DNA from: Timema cristinae
Lineage: Eukaryota > Arthropoda > Insecta > Phasmatodea > Timematidae
Reading direction: 5' to 3'
NCBI GenBank assembly: GCA_039000515.1
Contig: JBCFYV010000012.1
Span: forward strand, 31,116,821 to 31,180,820
Length of the DNA stretch: 64,000 nucleotides
This document shows positions 13,101 through 23,244 of this stretch, piece after piece (positions within the stretch are counted from its first letter, which is position 1; the number at the start of each line of letters is the position of its first letter). Below the pieces are notes generated by a model. That model saw nothing but the letters and a program-made list of their open reading frames with translations, was not told where the DNA came from and searched no databases. Made by a program: the position numbers and the translations under genes.

Positions 13101-16100
13101 AGATGGTTCCGATTTTGATGTAAAAGACAGTATTTTGATATTTACTTTTTTCACCAAAATTTGTGTAAAATTGTAAACGCTAGATTTAACAAATTTCTTG
13201 TCCTGTTTGGATTTTCTTTTTTCTTTTTTAACCTATTGTTTCAATGAAGTCAATTTTTCTCAATGTAATTTTTCTGAATGAGCTATGATCGCAAAGAAAC
13301 AACTACTCTCTGATAGGTACTTTCCTATTTTTTTCACAAACACATTGAGAATATTATACACATTTACAAGCAGCAATATCAAAGAGTTTTCTTGCTATAG
13401 ATCTAAAAGTATCAACTCTGATGTCATAGTTTGGATTTCGTTTGGCTTTAGGATACCTTACAAGGCTCAATTACTCATTATGGTAGCTGCGAAGCAGTTC
13501 AAGTGTATGATCATGTGGTACAGTAGGAATTGAAACTGTTTTCCAAATTTCTTTATTGTTTTTAATACCAATTTAGATATTTCACAAAAAGTAGGCTCTT
13601 TTCCTGACTTCTTAAATTTCAAGTCATGCCGTATAAAAAAATAACATCTCAAAACATCTTATATGGTTGGTAACAGTAGTTTACTAAGTTCCCTAGGACT
13701 GCCAAAAATTGCACACTGTACTTTACTTCTAGTCATATTTAAGCTTGTCGCACTTATTTGGTAAACGAAATCACTGATACATAAGAAGAGCTATTTTTAT
13801 GATTTGTTTCTAATAAACACACAGAGACCATGTAGAAATAGCAATATTTATTCGCGTACAGTGCAAAGAAACTAGCTAGCTACTTTATCAACACTACTCC
13901 GTGCTCCTGGTTTCCCTGCAGCTTATTTTGTTTATCATGGCGAAAGGGTAGAGGGCAAAGGCTAAGCCAGAGTAGAGACTAGAGCAATGGTTCCCAAAGA
14001 GGGCGGTGGGATTGCACAGGGGAGTGCTAAGAAGTAAAAGGGTGGTAGAGGGGCACTCAAGCTGGTATTTTCCGAGTGTGTTATTTATTTATATTTGACT
14101 GACCAGCAAAATACCTTCCTTGCTTCAAGTTTCTTCCTCCCTTTCCAAGGTCATGTTGCATGTATATCCTCCATTCTCACCCCCACCCAGAGACTTATGT
14201 CACACGTTCTCCCTCCCTTCTTGAGAGCTGTTCAGACCATTATATCACATTTTGAGAAAGTGTGGTGCTGTGTTCTTGTTTATTTGTTGTCTCCTCAAGA
14301 TTTTACTGGTAAGTCCTGAACAAAATAGTATTGAGCGTGATAATTATTTTCCTGTGTTTTCAATTATTCAATACGTTGATTATGAATTGAGATTAGAAGC
14401 TACAAATGTATTTATTTTGTTGCAGCTTAAACAATATTAAAAGTTTTAATGGAGGTTATATGGGGATATAAAAGAATTAAAATTAAATTCAGTCACGATG
14501 CCTAATCTAAGCTCATATTTTTATTTAATATTCACTAACAAAATGTGTACATAAATAATTGTTTAGTAAAATCATTTTTAAAAGGTATATAAAAAACTGA
14601 AAATAAATGTAACTCTGAATTAATTTCTTAGACAATATAGTTGGAATATCTTAAGTATGGACTTACACCTGCATCAACAAACCAGCAGCTACCAATGTGC
14701 CTGTCATGTGAAAAGGTATTTTCTAATGAGGCCATGAAGCCTTCCAGACTCATTGAACATTTAAGGAAGGCACATCCTGACATGGCAGATAAGAACTTTT
14801 TTTCAATCACTTCGTGAAAAGTTTCAAAAGCAGCCAACATTGTTAAACATGATTCGCTAATAGTTAACAACAAACTGATGGTTTGCGTGCATCATAAAAC
14901 ATTTCATTGTTGATTGCTAAGTCTGGAAACCCCATACAATTGAAGAACTCATCCTTCCAACCGTTTTGCACAAGTCACCACATGATATAATTAAGATGAT
15001 TTCTCTCAGCAACAATTCAGTGCAAAGATGCATAGATTAAATGGCTGAGAACGTGGAAGATCTACTGTGCAACACGCTAAGGACAACGGAAGTTGCATTA
15101 CAGCTGGACGAGTCAACTTTGCCAGGCAATGAATCTTTATTTCTCACATTATGTTCATTTTATAAAAGACGATAGTTTGGCTCAAGAGTTGTTATTTGCA
15201 AGGCAACTAAAAACCAATACTAAAGGAAAGTCAATATTTCATGTTGTTCAGGAGTTTTTCAAAGAAAAGTAATTTCCATTTACTAACATACCTGCTTGTG
15301 CAACTGATAGAGCACCATCAATGACTAGTTGCTACCGTGAGTGTGTCACTTACTTGAAAAAATCAGTGCCAAATATCTTCACCATTCACTGTGTCATTCT
15401 TCGCCAACATCTGGTTACAAAAAATCTCAGTTGTCTCCTACACAATTCATTACACACTGTTATTACTGTGGTGAATAAAATTAAAGCACATGCTCTCAAT
15501 GATCGACTATTCCAGGAGCTCTGTGCTGAGAATGATGGAAGACTTTGAACGTTTGTTGCTTCACACTGAAGTTCGTTGGCTATCTAAAGGAAACTGCTTG
15601 AGATGCTTTCACAACCTTTTTGACACTTTTGTGGAATATTTTGAAGACACGAATGCTTTGCTCAGTAATAAACTGAAATAAATCAAACATGACATTACTT
15701 ATTTGTCTGAGCTATATGCAAAGTTCAATGAAATGAATTTGCAGTTGCAAGGCAATGACACCAATCTTATTAAAGCCAAATCTGTCGTATCTACATTTAT
15801 TGCAAAATTAACCATAGGCCATAGCGAGCTTATACCAATTTCCAAGCTTGTCTGAGCTAGAAAAAAAAAGTCGAGATACAAGATGACGATCTGCAAGTTT
15901 TTTGTGACCATTTGCATATGCTGTATGAAGAGATGTCTGACCGATTCAAAGATATTGTTATTATGGACATTCCAGACTGGGTATTAAGTTCATTTTCAGA
16001 TATTGAAGAAGTTGGAGCATTGGAGGAAGAACTAATTGAGCTACAAAATGACAAGGAGCTGAAACCAAAGTTTAAGAAATCGTACCAGGAGTTTTGGTTA

Positions 16101-19100
16101 TAGAAGGAAATTCCTGATTGCATTTCCAACATCGTATTAGGTGGAACGTGGTTTAATGTGGTCAATCTACTTCTTTCCAAGCAAAGAAATTGACTCCAGA
16201 TTACTAAGTGGTGATTTAAGACTCAAGTGACACTAAGCCAGACATTAGGAAACTAGTATCATTTCATCAAACTCATTCATCACATTAAGAATTTACAGAA
16301 TAGTGATGTACTCTACCTACTTACTAAAGGTGGTATCTAATATATGTAGTATTAATAACTTTGAAAAGATTATCACTGGATCGAGCTCATCAATCATGTT
16401 TAGTTAAATAAATCTGAACAATATATTCTAATTTTGAATAAATATTGAATTAATAATTGTTCCATCCTTGAGTTTTATTGCTATTTTATTCATAATGGGT
16501 CGTTGAAAATCACTATTATGAATATTGATTTTTTAGAGTAAAGGATAGGGGGCACCGGGCATGAGTTTTTGGAACCAAAGGGGTGGTGACTCAAAAGAGT
16601 TTGGGAACCACTGGACTAGACCAATAAGAGGCAACTGACTGCTTGCTCATTGTTTATACTCATCATTCATGCGAGTATGCCTCTGTCATTGAATAGAAAT
16701 ATTACACAAACAGGAAATTGTATTATGTGATTACACTATTTAGTTTTATATTGTAAATATAAAATACCTAGTAGAGGACAGAAGTATTTTTTAAATCTAA
16801 TGAAATTGTTTACTCTTGCATAATACAATAAAATGCAACTTTTGGTAGTATTGTTAAATGAAATTATTAATTTAATTTTTTCGGCCCACCCTATAGTGTG
16901 ATATAAATGTACGTACTTATTAGTCCACTCAGCATTAAAATTTACGATTTTAATAGTTAAGCTTCCTTTTCTTACTACTCAAAGTAGAAAGTGCCATTCT
17001 ATAAACTTACAATAAGACTAATTACAAGCAAAGAACTCTGCTATTACCATAAATAACGCACAAACCATAATCCATACAAATATCAACTGGCGAAATATCG
17101 GCTGCTGTTGGGCAGAGGGGAGTAGAGATGTGAATCACTCTCAGCCACCCTGTCGCCCGGCCACCTGTAGGTCAAAATCTAGAATATGTTGTATAGCTCA
17201 GCCGTTATGCAGTGGCGCTCGGAGGGATTGTTATGTCTAGAGTGGGGGACGCACGCCAATGGAGGGTAAGCTCACACGCCTTTGTAAACACACAATGTTT
17301 GTGGTGCTAAGGACCAAGTAACACTGGGCTTTCGTCTTCCCCCACCATTGCTGAGAGACTGAAGGTATTTATGGCCGTTCAAGGTCGGGCGCCTCTACAT
17401 ACCGTTTAAACTGTATGACGCGTCTCCAGGGATACAGTAGTTGGTTTTTCAATCTGCGGAGCTTGGCAGTTTGCTTTTTATTTTGTGAAATGGCCCACTA
17501 TTTAAATCTTGCAGTTAAATTCTCAAATATTCCATTAATTTTTTGGGGTGAAGTTCCCTGCTTTTTTCCCCACACACAAATATTTCCCTGTATTTTCCAA
17601 GTGCTCTAGGAGTGTGGCAACCTTGGCACTATGGAGTACGAAAATAAAGTATGATTTTGTTAGGAAGAACAGTAGAAGTTAGTTACTAAAGTTACTAAAA
17701 CAATGTTAATATATTTATACATAGAGTCATGTCATCTGCAGATTTTAATTTTGGTAGATATTATCAATACCTATCAAATAACACAAATAATATAAGAAAA
17801 TATTATCAATGTTGGCCGCAAAGAAATATGTTTGAATTTTCTCTACTGTTCTTCCAACCAAAATCAGGGTATACATTATTTATCCTTTTAGTGCCAGGAG
17901 CCAATTTTAATGTCAACCACTGACAGTGCAAGAGTGTATGAGATCAGCTATCTAGATTTACACTAGTTCTGGCACTACTCATAGATTAGTATGATTTTCA
18001 CTAGAATGAGACCACTAGTTTCTATTATAGAACAGTATAGGCAGATAAAAATGGTATAGTAATCGGAAAAATCGCTTCATAAATTAAAGTTTGTCAAATT
18101 TTCTTGTTCGACCTTATATTAATGATGAAATAGGGTATTCTTAGCATACAAAACCTGTATCAGATCTGGTACTCTTCCCAAACAAGTTTGGTAAAGGGTT
18201 ACAGATTAACAATTCTTTAATTCTGTTAAACTTATATGATCGTACTGCAAACCCACTCACTATAACTGTGTTTCTTATAGCACTCTTAGCTGGCCCTTAG
18301 TCATTCCGATATCTGAGTATGTTTACTCGGAGAACTCTGAGGGTGTTAAAGTATTACATAAACAACTCTTTAGATATTTCGAACCCCCACCCAACTTTGT
18401 AAGTAAACTCCCTTCCCCATCCTGATTACGTTATATTTGTCGAACTTTTTGTCATTTTTCTTAGGAATAATCAATATTTTTTATACAATTTATAATTTTC
18501 TTATATGTATTATTAACACAAAGGTGTAAATTAATGGTGCAAAATATTCACAATAAACACCACTGTAAAACGAATTTAAATTTAAAATTAATTTAAATAA
18601 AATTAATATGATGACCAAGGTCAATGAAGTCCCATCTCAACATTTTTAATTATTATGTGTTCATTTGGGATGGCTGGGTCACTGTGCCATTCCTGTATCT
18701 CTCTCTGTCTTACATAAGCATTGTTCTGACACCCCCTCCTCTTCATCAGCAAAAATAAGCAAAGATATAAACCCCCTCACCTGATAAGGTGCTTATGTAA
18801 TACTAGGGCATCTTTGCATGTGTAAAATACAGAACCAATCATTCTTAGTATTTGTCTACTCTGCAATGTCACCACTAACATGCATAGCTTATAACCCACT
18901 TTTAATGCATGTTTATTTATTTGAGATTAGGCCATATTGTGTTACTTATTTTAAAATCTCTATAAACTGTATATTATTGTCTTTTTTTTTTATCTAACTT
19001 TGGTAACACACCAATACATTTTAAATCGAAAATGTATTTAAATTATTACCAATTCATTTTGCGCTATGCTAAAATGAAACTGATGTATATCATTATCTGG

Positions 19101-21517
19101 AAAATATTTGTACTTGATCAGGGAATGTATTAAATAGTCAGGGCTGCTACAGGTATAGAAAACCAGGAAAAGTCGGGGAATTTTGAAAGGGCCAGAGAAA
19201 AGTAATTGAAAATGTAAAGAAGTTCAGGAATTATTGAGAGTCACGCCACATTATGATCCTTTTCCTTCTTTTGTGGTTTCCCCTAAACTCATTTGGCGCT
19301 GTGTTTTCTATTCACGCCATCTTCTTTCCACCCACTTCTAGGTGGCAGCAATAACTCAACTTGCCACTGCCTATATTTGATGAAGAAATAACATTGAACT
19401 GCTGTAATGAAAGGAAAAATTTAAAAAAAAAATTCAAGCTCGAATGTTGAGACGATACACTCAGAAGCTTTTGGTTATCCTCAGGCTTATGATGTCACTT
19501 GATGTTAAATGATCATAGGCAAGTTTTCTTGATTGACTTGGTTATGTATGTCATAGTATTGAGTGTTATTGACCAAGTGGTTCTGACCAAGTTGAAGAAC
19601 AAAAACGATTTTGAGATGTTTTTCTTAGACAAAAAAAGGCGGAGGGGTGAAGTAGATCCAACAGCTGGTAAATGAATTTACAGAATACTACTATATATAC
19701 TGCAAATCGACGGAAAATGAGCTATTTAATTTTATTCTTAGTTAGATTGGTGCTTGTTTTGACTAGTCCTAATATTTACACAACATAGCAAGCTAAACAT
19801 ATCTTCCCAAAAATAACCTTAAGAAAATGAAATACATATGTAATATTAAATAGGCCTAGATCATATAGAACTTTTCTATTATCCATAACTAAAGAGTTAA
19901 GTTAAACAGTTTTAAGCCATGTATTTCTAGCTTGTAATTTCGGTCAATTTTAATTTACAAAAATTTAAAATCCATTTAATACAAAGCTACACTCATTTAA
20001 ATCTAACATAAGAAGTGATGCTGTTTTAAAGTTGGTGCGCACAAATTCTCGGCTCTTTGGTCGTAGCCATACTGTTTAGTCTGGTAAAGGAAAGCATTAC
20101 CAAACTGAGCTCTGGTATCGGCTCAGTCATAAACATTTTGTTAACATCAATACCAAGTCAACCGTGAAAACACTGTGGTCATAAACATCGATAACAGGTC
20201 AACCACATAAACACCCCTCATTCCACCCCAGTTCACGTATCGTATTTATGACCAGTGCAGTGCGTTAATCTCATGTTTCATTCGGTCTATGTAAGATTAA
20301 TAGAGTTGCGTGTAACTTAAAAGTATTAGTGATTTGCACAGGCTATTTAAAACCTATTTTATGTCTTATTTAGTATGCATATACTGTCATGTTTAGGCAG
20401 CTTTCACACGGGCACATTATGTTTTATTCTGTGACTATCCCTAAGATGAGCATTAGTTTGCCAACATTGTGTGTCAACAATATAAACATTGTTTTTATTT
20501 TGAGTATAACTAACACGCAGCAGTTGTCTAGAGGTTGAGTCATTGGTTCTCAATCCCTTGATCGTTGTTGGGGGGAGGGTGGGGTGTTAATCTAATAAAG
20601 AAGAAAGATATAGTCCATTCATGATAACTTTGCCCTTCTTTGATGTTGAAAGGATCTACACCCAAGCCTTACATAATTTATATATAGGCCTACTTACATT
20701 TTTAGTGACATCCCAAGTACCATGGAAAGTAAAGTTATCGTGAACTAACTTTTACTGTTTAGTAACAAGGTTTGATCAACGATGTTACTCCTTTTCAGGT
20801 ACTAAACCATGCCAAAGAAATCTTCATTTAGAACAGATTGGTTCAGTGAGCCACAGTTCAAGCAAATAAATTCCTCTCTTCAACGCAAAAACCCAGATTA
20901 TTGCACTGTGTGCTTCAAAACTATAGAGTTGAGTAATATGGGCCGAAGGGCGTGTTCTTAAAATGTATGTCAATCATTTGTTAGCTTTTTTCCCAAAAGT
21001 CAGGGAAAATTGACCTTAGGGTCTGGAAACCAGGAAAAAGTTATGGAATTTTCAATTTCCATATTTGTAGCAACCCTGATAGTGATTTTAATTAGCTGAG
21101 CACATAACATCCAAACTCAATGCCATGATATTGAACCTTTTGGTTAGTGAATGAACTTGGACATAGATATAACCAAAGTTCCCTAAATCTAGGCTGTAGG
21201 AACATTCTGGCAGGGTACTAATGGCTGGCCAGTGTGTTTAGCAGTATCATTGATCAAATACAGTGCTATATTGTTTACAGTTTATGCACATATTGCAAAT
21301 TTTCTATAAACACTAAATATTCACATGGTTTAATGTATTCATTTTAATTTTGTCTTTAGGTCAGCGCTTCGCACTGCTGGAGGAAAAAGCAATAATTTCT
21401 TCAATCTTGAGAAGATTCAAGTTGGAGTCTGTGCAACCAAAGGAATTAAAGATTCTTTTAGACCTTATTCTGAAACCTTTAGATCCAATAAAGATCAAAA
21501 TTACAGAGAGACTATAG
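1109..21517 (+). CDS. CYP4-family cytochrome P450, 3' part of gene (four exons, 191 residues)
   Basis: Heme-thiolate monooxygenase of the CYP4 clan, normally anchored in the ER membrane, oxidising fatty acids, hormones or xenobiotics with electrons from P450 reductase. Exons join as 1109-1177, 5355-5523, 8166-8345 and 21360-21517, with reading frame kept across every junction. Visible in order: the I-helix oxygen-activation motif [11 protein letters not shown], the K-helix ExxR in [11 protein letters not shown], a PERF-like region ([10 protein letters not shown], with N where E is usual), the heme loop [11 protein letters not shown] with the axial Cys, then QRFALLEEK of the L-helix and a stop. 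The GHDT form and the [11 protein letters not shown] loop are family hallmarks of CYP4. A full enzyme is about 500 residues, so roughly the first 300, including the membrane anchor, lie left of the window. No stop or frameshift is seen, so the gene looks intact here. Substrate cannot be inferred. Confidence 0.93.
1740..3260 (+). mobile_element. Decayed hAT transposon, ZMYM1-like transposase
   Basis: Coding remnants at about 1961-2952 are broken by stops and frame changes. Recognisable pieces are [19 protein letters not shown], then [11 protein letters not shown], and the C-terminal hAT dimerisation block [20 protein letters not shown] followed by [14 protein letters not shown]. These match transposases related to zinc finger MYM-type protein 1. 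The BED-like N-terminus was not seen. Edges are approximate: a GGGAAGGGAT near 1745 faces ATCCCTTCCC near 3246, but no target-site duplication was found. It lies in the intron between the first and second visible P450 exons, in the same orientation, and is surely inactive. Confidence 0.75.
1961..2952 (+). pseudogene. hAT transposase relic (ZMYM1-like)
   Basis: The longest uninterrupted part is 2138-2443 (101 codons). The dimerisation domain continues in other frames to about 2952, with a stop after the KLIKTYL stretch. Repeated frame loss marks an old non-functional copy. Confidence 0.75.
3261..5354. other. P450 intron sequence without recognised gene
   Basis: AT-rich. A GC-richer patch at about 4680-4735 (CAGGGGTTACACCACCCC) resembles a transposon terminus, but no partner was found. 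Nothing else is supportable. Confidence 0.4.
5355..5523 (+). CDS. P450 exon (J- and K-helix, ExxR)
   Basis: Acceptor ttcttacttag ends at 5354 and donor GTAAGG starts at 5524 (phase 1). It encodes 56 residues beginning [17 protein letters not shown]. The ExxR motif reads E-A-L-R in [17 protein letters not shown], the pair that holds the heme pocket fold. Confidence 0.93.
5524..8165. other. P450 intron sequence without recognised gene
   Basis: AT-rich intron. A purine/C-mixed stretch near 5795-5830 (GGCTGGGTACATACGAGCG) looks like a DNA-transposon end, but no opposite end is visible. One SINE-like copy near 7085-7235 is listed separately. Confidence 0.4.
7085..7235 (-). repeat. tRNA-derived SINE fragment, family D
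   Basis: On the - strand the B-box-like GAAGTTTGAATCTC is preceded by a region alignable by eye with copies near 35395, 38465 and 61085. Shared blocks are the GGGAGGTTGAAG core and the TGGGTGGTCATG start. It is too diverged and short for an exact boundary. Confidence 0.5.
8166..8345 (+). CDS. P450 exon (PERF-like region and heme loop)
   Basis: Acceptor tatgtttcag ends at 8165. The first two bases complete a Glu codon from the previous exon. It reads [19 protein letters not shown], then [10 protein letters not shown] and [10 protein letters not shown]; the split Gly codon crosses the next junction. The donor is GCAAGC at 8346 rather than GT. No in-frame GT nearby would keep the CIGQRF reading across the junction, so this is a GC-AG intron. 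Confidence 0.93.
8715..10060 (-). pseudogene. hAT transposase relic (DUF659/CGGBP1-like group)
   Basis: Read on the - strand, the pieces come in order. Near 9930-9850 is a [17 protein letters not shown] stretch. Near 9830-9780 is [20 protein letters not shown]. Then [19 protein letters not shown] carries the first catalytic-type Asp, and [20 protein letters not shown] carries the C-x2-H motif of the hAT RNase H fold. [20 protein letters not shown] and ITRWGTW-like [14 protein letters not shown] follow. The C-terminal [19 protein letters not shown] block is the dimerisation motif. Stops and frameshifts separate the blocks, so it is inactive. It lies antisense in the GC-AG P450 intron. Confidence 0.78.
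10061..10419. repeat. 359-bp palindrome (foldback or long-TIR MITE)
   Basis: About 140 bases at 10061-10202 reappear as the inverted complement at 10280-10419 with roughly 80 percent identity. For example GAGATTAGC in the right arm faces GCTAATCTC in the left, and TATGTTTCTATA faces TATAGAAACATA. The spacer is about 77 bases. The outermost paired bases include GCTAG on both arms. It has no coding capacity. It abuts the 5' end of the preceding hAT relic. Confidence 0.8.
11155..11220 (+). repeat. Dispersed repeat copy shared with 31255-31330
   Basis: A TTCAAATTTAAAGGTAAA-type stretch here aligns by eye with 31255-31330 and continues outward into similar pyrimidine-rich sequence on the left. 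It is a non-coding, low-copy repeat of unknown class. Confidence 0.4.
11368..11616. repeat. Palindromic MITE, about 249 bp
   Basis: The left arm AACGCTGTTAAAGGAAAACC is the inverted complement of the right end. The match runs inward through GGTACAGTTTGTTATA, GAACAAATAAAA and CTAACACAG, more than 100 bases per arm, leaving a short centre. It is non-coding. Its inner segment resembles the arms of the element at 12690-12840. Confidence 0.8.
11980..13660 (-). pseudogene. Unclassified hAT-like transposase relic
   Basis: On the - strand, broken coding blocks run from 13652 to 11986. The N-terminal part near 13550-13310 includes [20 protein letters not shown] and LFDIAACKC. Next, near 13010-12880, is [20 protein letters not shown]. 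The middle part at 12550-12221 reads [20 protein letters not shown] then [16 protein letters not shown]. The last part, ending at 11986, reads [20 protein letters not shown]. This set recurs in uncharacterised arthropod proteins that I recall but cannot name. The SDGTxVNTG and C-x2-H spacing resemble the hAT RNase H fold, which is my inference. A MITE interrupts it at 12690-12840. Frameshifts and stops make it inactive. Confidence 0.6.
12690..12840. repeat. MITE inserted in the transposase relic
   Basis: Terminal arms pair imperfectly: ATTATATTTGCAAGAAGGTA near 12720 faces TACCTTTTTCCTAATATAAT near 12806, followed by CAGGAAAGGTG against CACCTTTCCTG. It is non-coding. The coding reading of the surrounding relic is lost inside it. 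The same end sequence appears near 45550. Confidence 0.65.
13977..13984. repeat. Left target-site duplication of the ZBED5-like hAT
   Basis: gactagag; it pairs with gactagac at 16614-16621 with one mismatch. Confidence 0.85.
13985..16613 (+). mobile_element. Complete but degenerate hAT transposon (ZBED5/SCAND3-like), TIRs and TSD visible
   Basis: The left terminus CAATGGTTCCCAAA at 13985 faces TTTGGGAACCACTG ending at 16613. Flanking 8-bp direct repeats are gactagag (13977-13984) and gactagac (16614-16621), 7 of 8 identical, as expected for hAT. The 2629-bp interior carries the transposase relic on the + strand. It inserted in the P450 GC-AG intron. Confidence 0.9.
14637..16260 (+). pseudogene. 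hAT transposase relic (ZBED5/SCAND3/FAM200-like)
   Basis: The order matches the family. A BED-type zinc finger near 14690 reads CLSCEKVF with [13 protein letters not shown]. Near 15300-15420 are CATD-like and [18 protein letters not shown], then [20 protein letters not shown] near 15540. After that come [20 protein letters not shown] and EFWL near 16040-16100, then the end of the dimerisation domain. At least five frame changes and several stops separate the pieces. Such sequences have been domesticated in vertebrates, but this copy is plainly broken. Confidence 0.88.
16614..16621. repeat. Right target-site duplication of the ZBED5-like hAT
   Basis: gactagac; it directly follows the terminal CCACTG of the element. 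Confidence 0.85.
16622..19133. other. P450 intron without recognised gene
   Basis: It holds GC-richer patches that look like transposon edges: CAGTGGCGCTCGGAGGGA near 17210 (hAT-type) and GGAGTGTGGCAACCTTGGC near 17610, related to the termini of the next element. Near 18710-18800 TTACATAAGCA faces TGCTTATGTAA. No coding block is recognised. Confidence 0.4.
19139..21078 (+). mobile_element. Internally deleted hAT-like element with TIRs
   Basis: The left end CAGGGCTGCTACAGGTAT faces ATATTTGTAGCAACCCTG at the right. The matches ATAGT at 19134-19138 and 21079-21083 flank it, shorter than the 8 bp usual for hAT. A short reading at 20810-20958 starts [18 protein letters not shown] and contains [17 protein letters not shown], a BED-like zinc-finger N-terminus found in hAT transposases. 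No catalytic domain follows, so this is a non-autonomous derivative. It ends 281 bases before the last P450 exon. Confidence 0.7.
20810..20958 (+). pseudogene. BED-like zinc-finger N-terminus of a hAT transposase
   Basis: ATG at about 20810 opens about 49 codons to a stop. The C-x2-C pair lies in [15 protein letters not shown], followed by a truncated finger. The His pair expected downstream is missing, in keeping with an internal deletion. Confidence 0.6.
21360..21517 (+). CDS. P450 last exon (L-helix to stop)
   Basis: Acceptor ttttgtctttag ends at 21359. The first two bases finish the Gly of the heme loop, then [19 protein letters not shown] follows as expected for CYP4. The reading ends KITERL and TAG at 21515-21517. 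Confidence 0.93.
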
Positions 21518-21938
21518 TGTGCTGTTTTCTAATGATATTTTGGGAAATATTTCTCTCAGTAAAAGTGGGCATCACGGTTGGGAAGTTTGTATTTTGGCCC
21601 CATATCTTAATACCTGGGTGGGACGTCTACACATTTATTTTGCCAAGGAAGGAAATATGTAAAATTAATAAAAATGTATCTAGATTTGCATGGTGGAAGA
21701 TTAAAAATTATTTAAGGAAAAACATTCTCAGTACATCTAGCAACCTTCCATCCAGTATGTTGCGAGAGAGGCGCCGCAGACCATGCAACTACCATTGCAT
21801 GCTTTATACTAAGTTATTTTCTAAATTTTGTTTTCACTACAAACTTAAACTAACTCATATCTTAAGAAACCTTTGCTTAAATCATTTGTTACAATATAAA
21901 TCTAATCAATTTATTACACAAAAAGGTGTCAACATTCC

Positions 21939-21944
21939 AATAAA
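21939..21944 (+). promoter_or_regulatory. Candidate polyadenylation signal of the P450 gene
   Basis: AATAAA lies 422 bases after the P450 stop codon. It is the first canonical hexamer I noticed in the 3' UTR, but no cleavage site can be proved from sequence. Confidence 0.4.
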
Positions 21945-23240
21945 AGTTTAGTTCATCAGGGATCAAGTAAAGAAATTAATCTCAGCAATTTTTCACCACC
22001 ATTACAATATTTTAGTAGAGGAAAAATAATACCTCCTTTTTCCCTCTGCTATGGACCTACTAATTAGGTAAAAGAGTTAGATTATCTTACTTAAAATTAC
22101 CAATCAGAGATAGAAAAGGAGGAATCTGCATTATATGGTTACCAAGCAACCATACCCACTCAACCCTCCTATGGTGTTCACAGTGGTGGGAGAAAAAAAA
22201 CTGCCTATCCATATTTTTACAATCCTCCTCCATTCACCCTTCCACAATTTATCTAATAATTCTACTGCACAAAAATAAGTTTGGAAGATCTTTACCACAG
22301 AAGATAATCTGCACTTCATACCTTTTGTCATTTCCACCAACACTATACACTGTTTTGCTAAGCAAACCTTGTTTAGTGGAATAAGTGACTAACCACTAAT
22401 CAGCACAAATGTAAAAAAGAGGATGGTCACAGGAAAATATATTCATGTTATTAGGTGAAGAATAAATCACTCACAATCATCCTCACACATCCTGCAATAA
22501 ACCTTTTCTTTTGTATTATAAATAAACAAGACTGAAAATGATAAATTGGGGTTAAAGAAAAATTGGATTGACTCCAAACTTTATTCTTCAAAATAATTAA
22601 GAAATATATTAAATAGAAGGCAGAGGTTTACTCACAGCTTGTAAAAAGTCACTCACAATTTTTAAGTGTTTTTTAAAGGTCGTGCCTATCGTTGGTTAGT
22701 ACTATAAGGAAAATCCATACCCATAAATTTTATTTTGGAGGCCCCCTTTTCCTCCTTACCCTAACAAGCACTATCAATGATTTTTTCTAAAACATTAAAT
22801 CACTCTTGAAGCAATTTAATATTAAAAAAAAAAACAGAATTGGGGTTGCAGATATGAATTTTAGAAGTCTTCAATAAACAACTAAACTAGGCATTTAGGC
22901 GGAATACAAAAATACATTATTGATAATACTTTCTTGAAGGCTTTGAGCACCCAGGAGGAAAAAACAAAACACGTACAACTCTGCTTTAAGACCTTAATAA
23001 TGATAATAGGAACCACAGTTCACACTCTACACCACTGCTACAGGAGAAAGGAGTAATGGCTACCTCATAAAGAAAAAGAGATTGTTACCGCCTACTCACT
23101 AGACCTAAGTTTTGTTCCTTCAGAACTCTTCAGGAGAGCGTATAAAACATGGAATGAAACTTACCAAAAGATAAAAAGGGAAGGGGGAGGGGGATGTGGG
23201 AAATTAGTAAATAATGTGACAATATTGTACCTTCATTTTG
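21945..23240. other. Intergenic DNA downstream of the P450
   Basis: No recognised gene. A GAGGAAAAATAATACCTCC imperfect palindrome lies near 22017. A - strand open frame at 22131-22343 has no similarity I recognise. Confidence 0.4.
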
Positions 23241-23244
23241 TGAT

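Larger units (their letters stand above)
8346..21359 (+). other. 13-kb GC-AG intron of the P450 gene
   Basis: Begins GCAAGC directly after the ATAG end of the upstream exon and ends TTTAG. GC-AG introns are a known minor class spliced by the major spliceosome, usually with otherwise good donor consensus as here. The intron is filled with transposon relics listed separately. Confidence 0.85.

Noticed and set aside
21517..21951. + strand open frame of 144 codons
   Set aside because: Begins at the P450 stop, within its 3' UTR; AT-rich composition and no motif.
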